DNA of 64,000 nt from CAWFGW01 sp963849955 (GCA_963849955.1 CAWKJU010000017.1:118475-182474); one strand, 5' to 3'. Numbered from the stretch's first letter, positions 16,928 to 25,185 are shown. Numbers and translations are program-made. The notes: a model not told the origin generated them from the sequence alone.

Positions 16928-18469
16928 TTATTGATTTTCAATGTTTATTATTTTATCAAAATCTGTTCGAGAGATAAACTCATGCAGTTGAGGTTTTATT
17001 TCCTCTCGCCAATTAAAATTTTTCAGTTGGCGGTCGGTGCTGGTGATTTGAGCTGGCGGAATAAATCGAGCATCGGGTTTTTTCAAAAATGAAATTTGGT
17101 TCAACTGATTATCCTTAAAATAAATCACCATATTCGAACAAATAATGTAGTTTAACCCGGTTAAAGACTTATCGGCATCATCGACAGCATAATAATTACT
17201 TTCCCCATTTCCCAAAACATCCACATAATCTAAGTCGCCTTCTTTGAAGTAGGCAATCATGTTTCGTCCTTTAATTTGATTGAAACGCGTAAGGGTGTCA
17301 TGCGAAATCACAAAACTATTTGTGTTGACATAAGCACGGTTAATTTCTCCATTTTTCAGTACGGAGATCACGGTATCACCAGTAATTTGATTGTTTTTAT
17401 TCCATAATATAGGATCTCTAAACATGGAGATGGTGGAATCATTTAAAAGGTAAATCAACGAATCTGACTTTCCCTTGAAATCTTTATGAAAGAGCTTTAC
17501 ATGGTTGAAAGCTGTAAGTCCACTTTTTCTCCCTAAGGTATCTTCTTGGTTTATGAGCGTATCTGCCAACAAGTATAAAGTGTCCTTTTCAAGTTTTTTT
17601 ATGGCAACAGCATTTCCAAAGACTTTCGAATAACCTAATTTTCCCCAGCGGATAGCGCGGTCACCATATACCGTGATGGTGTCTTTTATAGAAGTGAGTT
17701 TTACGTTTTTAAAAGCTTTACTTACCTCAGTGGCATTATTGAAAAACAAACTATCGCCAGTTAAACGATATTCTTTAGTTTCGACAAAAGCACTGTCCTT
17801 AAATCGGGAAATTTCATTTACGGTATGGTATTGTCCTTTCTTAGCAAACAGGTGTTGTGTGTCGGAGTAAATATTAGTTGGTCCATGAAAATAGGCCATT
17901 TTTGAATCGGTATGATACTCTAAGGTATCCGAGTAAAGGGTATAATTTTCCCGTACCAGTTTCACCTTTTTCTTAAAAGTATACCTCTTCTGTAAGTTGT
18001 AATAAGTGCCTCGATCACTGGTCAAAGTTGACTCTTGATCGACTACCTTTCCTCCGTTAAAATAGATGCCCGTACTTGTTTTAAGGTTATAGTCTAAAAA
18101 CTGTGTAGTTAAAGTTTGTTTGTCATCAACCAACCGAACTTCTTTACCTCGAATTTTTGCTAACTCGGTATCACCATTGTAATATAGCACATCGCCATAG
18201 ACGGTTGTTCCTTTATCTAAGATTCGCACATGACCAAAGGCATCTATTTTATTACTTTTAACATATTGATAAGCAGAGTCACAATACATGGTAGCATCCT
18301 CATGTGTGAAAATGACATTGCCCAATACTTTGTTGATTTTTTCCCCATTAAACACGCCACCTTTTAGCTTATTGGCTTGTTTTAGGTTGATTCGCTCTAT
18401 TTTTTGAGAAAATCCTTGGAAGAAAAAACAGCAGAAAAGTAATAAATATATGTAAAGCCCTTTTTTCAT
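16928..18469 (-). CDS. OstA/LptA-like periplasmic protein
   Basis: About 513 residues with a signal peptide (MKKGLYIYLLLFCCFFFQGFSQ). The mature part is a repetitive beta-jellyroll of OstA-type strands, e.g. NVIFTHEDATMYCDSAYQYV, FGHVRILDKGTTVYGDVLYY and NVKLTSIKDTITVYGDRAIR, the pattern of LPS-transport bridge proteins. Bacteroidota versions are longer than LptA (about 185 residues) and may bridge more of the periplasm; their exact role is inferred. I use the ATG at 18469 rather than the TTG at 18478. It is the head of the leftward cluster and divergent from tilS, only 37 bases away. Confidence 0.85.
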   Translation of the reverse strand: MKKGLYIYLLLFCCFFFQGFSQKIERINLKQANKLKGGVFNGEKINKVLGNVIFTHEDATMYCDSAYQYVKSNKIDAFGHVRILDKGTTVYGDVLYYNGDTELAKIRGKEVRLVDDKQTLTTQFLDYNLKTSTGIYFNGGKVVDQESTLTSDRGTYYNLQKRYTFKKKVKLVRENYTLYSDTLEYHTDSKMAYFHGPTNIYSDTQHLFAKKGQYHTVNEISRFKDSAFVETKEYRLTGDSLFFNNATEVSKAFKNVKLTSIKDTITVYGDRAIRWGKLGYSKVFGNAVAIKKLEKDTLYLLADTLINQEDTLGRKSGLTAFNHVKLFHKDFKGKSDSLIYLLNDSTISMFRDPILWNKNNQITGDTVISVLKNGEINRAYVNTNSFVISHDTLTRFNQIKGRNMIAYFKEGDLDYVDVLGNGESNYYAVDDADKSLTGLNYIICSNMVIYFKDNQLNQISFLKKPDARFIPPAQITSTDRQLKNFNWREEIKPQLHEFISRTDFDKIINIENQ

Positions 18470-18506
18470 GGTGTGCAAAACTAAGGAAAAAAGCTATCTT
18501 GTAATC

Positions 18507-19811
18507 ATGCTAGACCGCTTTTTAGATTATTTGAATTCGATCTATAAACCAAAACCAAACCAAGTTTTTCTCTTGGCAGTAAGTGGTGGGGTAGATTCTG
18601 TGGTTTTGTCCCATTTATTTGCTGCTGCCCACATTCCTTTTGCCATTGCACATTGTAATTTTCAGTTGCGTGGTGAAGAATCCAATGGGGATATGGCTTT
18701 TGTAAAATCATTAGCTGAAACGTACCAAGTCCCGTTTCATTGTAAAGTTTTTGATACTAAAACCGAACAACAAGGAAGTGGTGAATCCACCCAGATGATA
18801 GCTAGAAAGTTACGTTATGATTGGTTTAATGAATTATTGGAAGAATACCAGTATATTAAATTGGTAACCGCACATCATTTGAATGATAATGTGGAAACGG
18901 TTTTATTAAACACCATTCGCGGAACTGGAATAAAAGGCTTGAGTGGAATTGCGCCAGTAACGGAACAACTTTTAAGGCCACTACTCTTTGCAACAAAAAT
19001 TGAAATTGAAAATTTCGCAAAAATAGAAAAGTTAACTTGGCGAGAAGATAGCTCAAACCAAAGTGATAAGTATAAAAGAAACTTAATTCGGCATCATGCC
19101 ATAGATTTGTTTGAGCAACTCAACCCGCATTTCTTGAATACTTTTTCGGATAACATTGAACGATGGAAGTTACTTGCCGAGCATGTGGGTGTAGAAGTTA
19201 AAAGACTAGACACTAATTTTAAGACACCGACTGGTTGGACTATTGAAGAAGCTTTTTTAAAAACGACTTCAAACCATGCTATTCTATTAGAATGGTTGAA
19301 AGAAAAAGGGTTTGTTGAAAACCAGTTTCGAGAGCTATTAAAAGCAAAACTATCAGGTAAAAAATGGGAAGCAGAAAATTATGTAGCGGTATATGATCGT
19401 GGTCGTTTGTTGGTTTCTGAAAAGGAAGTAATTAAAGATTTTGAAATTACGATAGAAGAAGAGCAATCAGAAGTGATTTTCCCAGGAGGTAAATTGACAA
19501 TCGCTACAATTGCTAAACCTCAAAACCTAGCACAGCCAAATACAATTGCACAACTGAATGCTTCAAAATTGACTTTCCCCCTGATTTTGCGCACGTGGCA
19601 ATTGGGCGATAAGTTTCAACCCTTGGGAATGAAAGGTAAAAAGAAAGTCAGTGATTTTTTAATTGACCAAAAAGTGCCGATTCATGAAAAAGAAAAGGTG
19701 TTGGTCTTGCTTTCTGGCGATGAAATTTGTTGGGTTGTTGGCTTGAGAATCGATGAACGGTTTAAGGTGGAGAAGGAAAGTGAAGTGGTATTTAAGGTAG
19801 AACGTCAGTGA
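18507..19811 (+). CDS. tilS: tRNA(Ile)-lysidine synthetase TilS with REP-derived C-terminus
   Basis: Converts C34 of the CAU-anticodon tRNA-Ile to lysidine, an essential decoding step. The PP-loop AVSGGVDSVVLSHLF and the HHLNDNVETVLLNTIRGTG block mark the catalytic domain; TilS substrate and C-terminal domains follow (LRTWQLGDKFQPLGMKGKKK). The ATG at 18507 (MLDRFLDYL) is chosen over 18468, which would overlap the divergent gene. The last codons and stop (GAA CGT CAG TGA) are formed by a REP palindrome. A likely original tail (NKEVLRIDW) is found 350 bp downstream in the third copy of a tandem repeat. So the encoded C-terminus (EVVFKVERQ) looks rewritten. Confidence 0.93.
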   Translation: MLDRFLDYLNSIYKPKPNQVFLLAVSGGVDSVVLSHLFAAAHIPFAIAHCNFQLRGEESNGDMAFVKSLAETYQVPFHCKVFDTKTEQQGSGESTQMIARKLRYDWFNELLEEYQYIKLVTAHHLNDNVETVLLNTIRGTGIKGLSGIAPVTEQLLRPLLFATKIEIENFAKIEKLTWREDSSNQSDKYKRNLIRHHAIDLFEQLNPHFLNTFSDNIERWKLLAEHVGVEVKRLDTNFKTPTGWTIEEAFLKTTSNHAILLEWLKEKGFVENQFRELLKAKLSGKKWEAENYVAVYDRGRLLVSEKEVIKDFEITIEEEQSEVIFPGGKLTIATIAKPQNLAQPNTIAQLNASKLTFPLILRTWQLGDKFQPLGMKGKKKVSDFLIDQKVPIHEKEKVLVLLSGDEICWVVGLRIDERFKVEKESEVVFKVERQ

Positions 19812-19828
19812 GGACACTGACGTTGGCG
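19801..19828 (-). repeat. REP-like palindrome closing tilS (copy 1)
   Basis: Palindrome with core GTCAGTG-AGGA-CACTGAC, AAC/GTT ends, then GGCG. It supplies the last two codons and stop of tilS. Confidence 0.85.
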
Positions 19829-19977
19829 TAATTTTTTAATTGACCAAAAAGTGCCAATTCATAAAAAAGAAAAGGTGTTGGTCTTGCTTTCTGGCGATGA
19901 AATTTGTTGGGTTGTTGGGTGGAGAACCGATGAACGGTTTAAGGTGGAGAAAGAAAGTGAAGTGGTATTTAAGGTAG

Positions 19978-20005
19978 AACGTCAGTGAGGACACTGACGT
20001 TGGCG
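19978..20005 (-). repeat. REP-like palindrome (copy 2)
   Basis: Identical to the copy at 19801-19828 and 177 bases from it. Confidence 0.85.
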
Positions 20006-20166
20006 TAATTTTTTAATTGACCAAAAAGTACCGATTCATGAAAAAAACAAGGTTGTGGTGCTACTTTCTGGCAATGAAATTTGTTGGGTTGTGGGGAAGA
20101 GAGTGGATGAAGCATTTAAAGTTGATGATGGGAATAAAGAGGTTTTGAGAATTGACTGGCTATTGT

Positions 20167-20193
20167 GTGTCAGTGAGGACATTGACACGGGCG
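20167..20193 (-). repeat. REP-like palindrome (copy 3, one stem mismatch)
   Basis: Core GTCAGTG-AGGA-CATTGAC with GT/AC ends and then GGGCG. Same orientation as the two preceding copies. Confidence 0.8.
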
Positions 20194-20287
20194 AGAAAAA
20201 TGAATTTTATGAACCCCTATTGCCAGTGAAGATAATGGCTATTCACAACACATCCCTATGTGCGTTAAAAACTCAAAATCGTCTATT

Positions 20288-20315
20288 CCCGCCTTCGTCA
20301 GTGTCCTCACTGACG
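20288..20315 (+). repeat. REP-like palindrome, forward, 3' of the RAYT gene
   Basis: CCCGCCTT followed by the CGTCAGTG-TCCT-CACTGACG palindrome. It ends 11 bases before the RAYT stop codon and faces the reverse copy at 20167, forming a BIME-like pair. Confidence 0.85.
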
Positions 20316-20326
20316 AACTTCCTAGC

Positions 20327-20848
20327 TCAAATCACCTCTCCAATATGAGTTAAAAACCCAAAATCATCAAAGCCAGTTTCATAAAACCGAAAAGAAGAGT
20401 AGTGATAAAGTTCAGGGCTTTCAGCTAAACGCCAATTACCATTACACGGGTTGTTGTGAATGTAATCTAGTTTTTGATAAATCACTTCTGGGGTATAAAG
20501 TTCAATAGGTAATGCCTCACGTTGCCAAAATTGATACGTTCTCGTTTCTGTATTAACTCTAAATTGTTCTAAAATAGTTGGATGACTAATTTTTAAATCT
20601 TTTTGAATTTCATGACTCACAAATTTCAAAAAACTAGCATGGGGCATTTCTTTTCCGTTTTTTTCTAAGAGTTTCCAAATGAAGTGTAGGTGGTTTGGCA
20701 TAATTACAAACCCATAAATTTCTAATTTCTTACGTTCAACTAAATGTTTTAATGAGCCAATAAGAATGTCCTTGTATTTATCTGTCGAAAGGAGGTGTTT
20801 CCAGTTTAAAATGGTTGCAGTAAAAAAATAGATCCTTCCGATTTCCAT
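20327..20848 (-). CDS. REP-associated tyrosine transposase (RAYT), IS200-like Y1 family
   Basis: A 173-residue single-strand DNA transposase-type nuclease. The HUH motif is MPNHLHFIW (His-Leu-His) and the likely catalytic Tyr lies in YQKLDYIHNNP, the Y-x-x-x-NP block of RAYTs. The upstream part (GRIYFFTATILNWKHLL) and the YGFVIMPNHLH context are family-typical. It is complete and shows no frameshift. RAYTs are thought to mobilise REP palindromes rather than themselves. Here six REPs with identical cores lie within 1.2 kb: reverse/forward pairs flank both ends of the gene. No IS200-type left/right ends or target duplication are visible, so it looks like a resident domesticated copy. Confidence 0.92.
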   Translation of the reverse strand: MEIGRIYFFTATILNWKHLLSTDKYKDILIGSLKHLVERKKLEIYGFVIMPNHLHFIWKLLEKNGKEMPHASFLKFVSHEIQKDLKISHPTILEQFRVNTETRTYQFWQREALPIELYTPEVIYQKLDYIHNNPCNGNWRLAESPELYHYSSFRFYETGFDDFGFLTHIGEVI

Positions 20849-20895
20849 AAGTTTAACTTACTAGAAAAATAGAATCGAAACAAATGGGTATCTAG

Positions 20896-20923
20896 AATGT
20901 CAGTGGAGACACTGACATTGGCG
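20896..20923 (-). repeat. REP-like palindrome, reverse, 5' of the RAYT gene
   Basis: Core GTCAGTG-GAGA-CACTGAC with AAT/ATT ends and then GGCG. The loop differs from the other copies. It lies 48 bases before the RAYT ATG. Confidence 0.85.
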
Positions 20924-20971
20924 ATGAACAAATTGCCTTCGACAGAGTCTCTACTAACGAACGAAATCTCT

Positions 20972-20999
20972 CCCGCCTTCGTCAGTGTCCTCACTGACG
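20972..20999 (+). repeat. REP-like palindrome, forward, 5' of the RAYT gene
   Basis: CCCGCCTT plus the CGTCAGTG-TCCT-CACTGACG palindrome, identical to the copy at 20288. With the reverse copy at 20896 it forms the second flanking pair. Confidence 0.85.
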
Positions 21000-21009
21000 A
21001 ATACAAAAC

Positions 21010-21207
21010 TTAAATTTCTCTTAATTCATAATCTGGTCCTTTGCCAGTAATAAAAACATCTTGAATGTTAAAAATATCAAGTGTGTTCAAGTCTTTGCAA
21101 ACTACATCCGTATTCGAGTTAATTTCTACCACCGTAAATTCATATTCGTCACCGTAATTTTTACAGTAATAATTGTGACCTTTCATCATGTTATAAATTG
21201 CAAGCAT
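21010..21207 (-). CDS. Small conserved-looking protein of unknown function
   Basis: Up to 65 residues; the true start may be at the internal MMKGHNYYC. The core HNYYCKNYGDEYEFTVVEIN, then CKDLNTLDIFNIQDVFITG and GPDYELREI, reads like a small beta-rich protein found in Flavobacteria, but I cannot name a family. The opposite-strand frame over the same DNA is less protein-like. It ends 11 bases from a REP. Confidence 0.5.
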   Translation of the reverse strand: MLAIYNMMKGHNYYCKNYGDEYEFTVVEINSNTDVVCKDLNTLDIFNIQDVFITGKGPDYELREI

Positions 21208-21292
21208 AGCACAAATAAAGGATTAGCAAATTTTAAATCATCATTAAATCTTAAACTTTTTTACATTTTGAAAGTTTAGTTAGCTTTAACAC

Positions 21293-22309
21293 ATGGCAAA
21301 GAAAGTGAAAGGAGTATTGATTGTGAATTTGGGCACCCCCGATAGTCCTAAAGTGTCGGATGTACGTGCCTACTTGCGGGAGTTTTTGATGGATGAACGT
21401 GTCATAGATATTCCATTTATTCAACGTTGGTTTTTGGTCAACGTGATTATAGCCACTTTCCGAAGCCCAAAATCGGCCAAAGAATATGAAAAGGTGTGGA
21501 CAGAGAAAGGCTCTCCCTTGTTATTTCATAGTGTAAGCCTTAAAGAAAAATTACAAGCTTCACTTGGGAATGAGTATATCGTGTCGTTAGGCATGCGGTA
21601 TCAAACCCCCTCAATCAAAACGGCATTAAAAGCCTTTGAAGGTGTTGGTTTAGATGAATTGATAGTGATTCCTCTTTTTCCGCAATATGCTTCTGCTTCA
21701 ACGGGATCCGTTGCTCAAAAGGTGATGGAAGAAATTAAAAATGAATTGGTAGTTCCTTCGGTACGATTTATAGATAAGTTTTTTGATCATGACTTGTTCA
21801 TTAAAACATGGAAGAACATTGCCTTAAAATACATGCAAGAAGAGGAATACGATCATTTCTTGTTTTCATATCATGGGTTGCCTGAACGGCAAATTCTAAA
21901 AGCATCCGTTGGTGGTTGTTGCCAATTGGGGGATTGTTGTAATTCGTACCATTCAAAAAATGCCTATTGTTATCGAGCGCAGTGTTTTGCGACTACCCGT
22001 TTATTGACTGAAGCGCTGAATATTCCAAAAGAAAAATATAGTATTTGTTTCCAATCCCGATTAGGAAAAGAGGAATGGATAAAACCTTATATTGGGACAG
22101 CTATGGATGAGCTGAAAGAGAAAAAGTATAAAAAAGTTTTAGCTTTTTCACCCGCTTTTGTGGCTGATTGTCTTGAAACAAACATTGAAATCGGGGAAGA
22201 ATACCGTGATCAATTTCTTGAAAACGGAGGAGAGAAATGGCAACTTGTAGAAAGCTTAAACGATAACCCTGAATGGGTCGAATGTTTGGTCGAAATGGTG
22301 AAGAAATAG
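21293..22309 (+). CDS. hemH: Ferrochelatase
   Basis: Inserts Fe2+ into protoporphyrin IX (or coproporphyrin III) at the end of haem synthesis. 338 residues. VLIVNLGTPDSPKVSDVRAYLREF is the family N-terminus; SYHGLPERQI carries the catalytic His and the terminal FSPAFVADCLETNIEIGEEY carries the conserved Glu helix. A Cys-rich insert (GGCCQLGDCCNSYHSKNAYC) is present near residues 205-224; such Cys residues can hold an iron-sulfur cluster in some ferrochelatases, which is inference here. Monocistronic. Confidence 0.96.
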   Translation: MAKKVKGVLIVNLGTPDSPKVSDVRAYLREFLMDERVIDIPFIQRWFLVNVIIATFRSPKSAKEYEKVWTEKGSPLLFHSVSLKEKLQASLGNEYIVSLGMRYQTPSIKTALKAFEGVGLDELIVIPLFPQYASASTGSVAQKVMEEIKNELVVPSVRFIDKFFDHDLFIKTWKNIALKYMQEEEYDHFLFSYHGLPERQILKASVGGCCQLGDCCNSYHSKNAYCYRAQCFATTRLLTEALNIPKEKYSICFQSRLGKEEWIKPYIGTAMDELKEKKYKKVLAFSPAFVADCLETNIEIGEEYRDQFLENGGEKWQLVESLNDNPEWVECLVEMVKK

Positions 22310-22505
22310 TCATCCATTCAAGAATCCGCTATTCATCACAAATGGAAATTGGACTTACTTTAAGTGGAGTTAGGAGTTGGAGCTACTAACTAAACCCTAC
22401 CATTACAGAAATACTGATTTCCATCTTTCTTCATAGTTTAGCTAGCGTAACTACGAAGAGAACGATTTTCAATAACTTTTAAGCGCGTAAATAAGTATAG
22501 TAGTC

Positions 22506-22976
22506 ATGTCGAAATCGTTGTTTAAATCTACACTTGAGTTGTATCTATTTGGGTTCTTTAAAGTCCCCATGATCTTTTTTTGTCGACCTCGAATTGTGGT
22601 TTTTGACGAGGAAAAAGTGGAGGTTAAAATCCCCTTGCGCAGACGAACAAAAAATCATTTAAATAGTATGTATTTTGGTGCTTTAGCCGTGGGTGCCGAT
22701 GTTGCGGGAGGGTTCATTGCCTATGACCAAATAAAACGAAGTGGCAACAAGGTAAGCTTGGTATTTAAAGATTTCACAGCCGCTTTTCACAAGCGACCAG
22801 AAGCAGCAGTGCATTTCACCTGTTCGGATGGTTTGTTAATTAAAAAAATGATTGCAGAAACACTAACCACCAAAGAACGGGTCAGTGAATTAGTGAAAAT
22901 TACAGCAACCTGTCCTTCCATTTCAGATGAACTTGTCGCTGAGTTTACCTTGACTTTGTCGTTGAAGAGTAAATGA
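22506..22976 (+). CDS. DUF4442 hotdog-fold protein (thioesterase-like)
   Basis: 156 residues with the DUF4442 pattern: an N-terminal FKVPMIFFCRPRIVVFDEEK segment, then VKIPLRRRTKNHLNSMYFGALAVGADVAGG, whose NHxxxMYFGAL block resembles the HotDog helix of PaaI-type thioesterases. It ends VAEFTLTLSLKSK. The enzymatic substrate is unknown; DUF4442 members are usually annotated as acyl-CoA thioesterase-like. It stands alone between hemH and convergent lipA. Confidence 0.8.
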   Translation: MSKSLFKSTLELYLFGFFKVPMIFFCRPRIVVFDEEKVEVKIPLRRRTKNHLNSMYFGALAVGADVAGGFIAYDQIKRSGNKVSLVFKDFTAAFHKRPEAAVHFTCSDGLLIKKMIAETLTTKERVSELVKITATCPSISDELVAEFTLTLSLKSK

Positions 22977-23080
22977 ATTATTAGGTTAATTTGTTCAAGC
23001 GTCTGTTTGGATTTTGTTGCTAACAATCCAGTATATGCCTGTACTTAGTTTATTTATTTTGTTTCCTACATATTAAATCC

Positions 23081-23110
23081 AATCAGAGTTATCTGAAAGA
23101 AACTCTGATT
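23081..23110. terminator. Hairpin between convergent DUF4442 and lipA genes
   Basis: AATCAGAGTT and AACTCTGATT form a perfect 10-bp stem with a 10-base loop. It lies 5 bases after the lipA stop. The T-tract is weak on both strands, so a bidirectional terminator is plausible but not certain. Confidence 0.5.
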
Positions 23111-23115
23111 AATAA

Positions 23116-24015
23116 TTACCTCAGGGGCTTCGGATATCCTGCCAAATGTTTTTCAGCATGATAACTCGAACGCACCAAGGGTCCAGACTCTACCCAGTCG
23201 TAACCCATTTCATATCCGATAGTCTCGTATTTTTTGAATTGCTCAGGGTGGATGTATTCGATAATCTCGTGGTGCATTTTTGTGGGTTGAAGGTATTGCC
23301 CTAAAGTCAAAACATCTAAACCATGATTGTAAAGGTCTTGCATGATTTCGATGACTTCATCTTCGGTCTCACCTAATCCTAGCATAATACCAGACTTGGT
23401 ACGTTGACCATAGTCCTTGGTACGTTGGATTTGTTCTAAGCTACGTTCGTATTTTGCTTGCGGACGCACATTTCTATACAGCCGCTTTACCGTTTCCATG
23501 TTATGGGACACTACCTCCTGTCCAGCAGAAATCATTGTAATTAAAGCATCCCAGTTGTTTTTCACATCTGGAATTAAAGTTTCTATTGTGGTATCTGGGC
23601 TGAGTTCTTTCGTTAAGCGTACTGTTTCATGCCAAATAAAAGCACCTCGATCTTTTAACTCATCACGGTTTACTGAGGTAAGCACCGCATGTTTAACACC
23701 CATGGTTTTAATTGACTCTGCCACTCTTCGTGGTTCATCTTCATCATACTCAGGTGGGCGACCCGTTGCTACTGCACAGAAAGAACAACTACGGGTACAA
23801 ACATTGCCAAGAATCATGAAGGTAGCTGTACCGGCTCCCCAGCACTCACCCATATTAGGGCAATTGCCACTTTCACAAATGGTGTGAAGTTTATTTTCAT
23901 CCACCACCTTGCGCACTTGAGCATACTCTTTCCCGATAGGAAGTTTTACGCGCAACCAATCTGGTCGTTTTTTTCGAGGGCTTGGCTGGTCTGATACTAC
24001 AGGAAGTTCTATCAT
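23116..24015 (-). CDS. lipA: Lipoyl synthase
   Basis: A radical SAM enzyme that inserts two sulfurs into octanoyl-ACP or octanoyl-protein. 299 residues. The auxiliary cluster motif CESGNCPNMGEC and the radical SAM motif CTRSCSFC are both intact, followed by AVATGRPP. The C-terminal YVESGPLVRSSYHA-type block (here DWVESGPLVRSSYHA) contains the RSSY signature. It serves 2-oxoacid dehydrogenases and the glycine-cleavage H protein, for which an E1 (26.9 kb) and gcvP (40.7 kb) are in this window. Confidence 0.97.
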   Translation of the reverse strand: MIELPVVSDQPSPRKKRPDWLRVKLPIGKEYAQVRKVVDENKLHTICESGNCPNMGECWGAGTATFMILGNVCTRSCSFCAVATGRPPEYDEDEPRRVAESIKTMGVKHAVLTSVNRDELKDRGAFIWHETVRLTKELSPDTTIETLIPDVKNNWDALITMISAGQEVVSHNMETVKRLYRNVRPQAKYERSLEQIQRTKDYGQRTKSGIMLGLGETEDEVIEIMQDLYNHGLDVLTLGQYLQPTKMHHEIIEYIHPEQFKKYETIGYEMGYDWVESGPLVRSSYHAEKHLAGYPKPLR

Positions 24016-24035
24016 GGATGCAAAGTTAGTTTTTA

Positions 24036-24845
24036 CTATGGAATTTCGGAAACCGCAGGTTTAGGTTTACTTTTCTTTCGGCTACCAAAGTAAATGGAAA
24101 TAAACACAGTGGACTGAAATTTAATGGGCTTAACTGGTTCTGCAAACATGCGAATGCTTTTAGGAAAATACTCGACCATAAACCCGGTTTCAATACCTGA
24201 TACCGCTCTGTTAAACATACCAAACTCTAAGTTAATGGAAGTCTTCAGGTTGAAGCCCAATCTTGTAGACAGCTGATTTAACCCTTCGGTAAACGAGCCA
24301 GGACCAAGGATTCTCCCAAGACTGTGAATTTCAGGGTTATAAGCCTCATTTCTAGTTTCAAAAACGGTATTATCTAAATCTAGTTGGCCATTTTTAAATT
24401 GGTAGATGGTATAATCATATTCAATGTAATAGGGTTTAATTAAACCTAACGATAACCCTCCGGCATATACCCAAGAAAGACGTACACCATCTTCATCTCC
24501 TTTCCAAAAAAGGCGTTGTTCCTTACCATATTGTGTCCGAAACACATAGAGGGAATTCATTTTCCCTGGAGTAATGATGTTTCCAGTAGAAATGATTTGA
24601 GAACGAATTTCTTTGCTGTTTTTAATATTCACGAGCTGTAGGTAGAGTGCATCCCAGTCGCCATCACTTTTTTTCCACGCAAAGCGACCGTCCACACCAC
24701 CAATCATGCCTCCAATGGTGTTCATGTTTATGCCAAACGTAGCCTCTCGGTCATACTCAACCTCTTCTCTATACCCATCAATTAACTGGGAAAAAGAACA
24801 TTGATAAAAAATTAAAACAACAACTAAAGTAGCTAAGCATCGCAT
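24036..24845 (-). CDS. Exported protein, probable outer-membrane beta-barrel
   Basis: 269 residues with a signal peptide (MRCLATLVVVLIFYQCSFSQ). The strand pattern is barrel-like: EATFGINMNTIGGMIGGVDG, KMNSLYVFRTQYGKEQRLFW, LSWVYAGGLSLGLIKPYYIEY, then FQSTVFISIYFGSRKK near the end. I recognise no named family. It is the last gene of a leftward operon with ytxJ (4 bases upstream), a repeat protein and a small lipoprotein; it may form a membrane partner for that repeat protein, but this is inference from position. Confidence 0.65.
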   Translation of the reverse strand: MRCLATLVVVLIFYQCSFSQLIDGYREEVEYDREATFGINMNTIGGMIGGVDGRFAWKKSDGDWDALYLQLVNIKNSKEIRSQIISTGNIITPGKMNSLYVFRTQYGKEQRLFWKGDEDGVRLSWVYAGGLSLGLIKPYYIEYDYTIYQFKNGQLDLDNTVFETRNEAYNPEIHSLGRILGPGSFTEGLNQLSTRLGFNLKTSINLEFGMFNRAVSGIETGFMVEYFPKSIRMFAEPVKPIKFQSTVFISIYFGSRKKSKPKPAVSEIP

Positions 24846-24849
24846 GTAA

Positions 24850-25185
24850 TTATACCGCTTCTAAAATCTCAAAATAATTAATGCCACTGTGTGAGTTGGA
24901 GAGCAGACACTTACCATCTTTAATGAGAAGCACTTGTGGAGATTCATGCATTACATTGAACTCTTGTGCTATTTGATTGGATATCGGTCTATATTCGATT
25001 AAGTCAAGGTAATAAGGTTCAATTTTGCTATTGTCTTCCTCTTTCCAAGCACGCTCAAGTCGGCTAAGTGCCATAGAGCTGATAGAACAACGGGTGCTAT
25101 GTTTAAATATTAACACCGGTTTTTTGGTCGAAAGGCTTTTAATTTCAGCTAATTGATCAGCAGATTGTATTTTTTGCCACTTCAT
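24850..25185 (-). CDS. ytxJ: Bacillithiol-system redox protein YtxJ
   Basis: A thioredoxin-fold monothiol bacilliredoxin-type protein, 111 residues, normal length. KPVLIFKHSTRCSISSMALS contains the single redox Cys of the TRCxIS motif; ESPQVLLIKDGKCLL provides the cis-Pro segment. Its presence implies bacillithiol as the low-molecular-weight thiol, known for many Flavobacteriia, though no biosynthetic gene is in the window. It lies in an operon of envelope proteins, 16 bases after the repeat protein. Confidence 0.85.
   Translation of the reverse strand: MKWQKIQSADQLAEIKSLSTKKPVLIFKHSTRCSISSMALSRLERAWKEEDNSKIEPYYLDLIEYRPISNQIAQEFNVMHESPQVLLIKDGKCLLSNSHSGINYFEILEAV

Larger units (their letters stand above)
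19654..20193 (+). repeat. 177-bp tandem repeat: three copies of the tilS 3' end, each closed by a REP
   Basis: The word ATTTTTTAATTGACC recurs at 19654, 19831 and 20008, exactly 177 bases (59 codons) apart. Copy 1 is the end of tilS. Copy 2 (19831-20007) differs from it at about six positions by eye. Copy 3 (from 20008) is clearly more diverged and carries a different tail (DDGNKEVLRIDW) before a final REP at 20167. Copies 2 and 3 stay in the tilS frame but lie after its stop, so they are non-coding duplicates; the open frame 20055-20348 belongs to copy 3 and is not a gene. Confidence 0.9.

Noticed and set aside
20055..20348. 97-codon open frame after tilS as a gene
   Set aside because: It is copy 3 of the duplicated tilS end in the original frame, then runs through a REP; no start signal and no protein-like second half.
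20327..20848. Complete IS200-type insertion sequence
   Set aside because: No defined left and right ends beyond the REPs; the protein fits RAYTs that move palindromes rather than a self-mobile IS.
21061..21279. 72-codon plus-strand ORF opposite the 21010-21207 gene
   Set aside because: Sequence lacks protein-like composition; the minus-strand frame is the better candidate.
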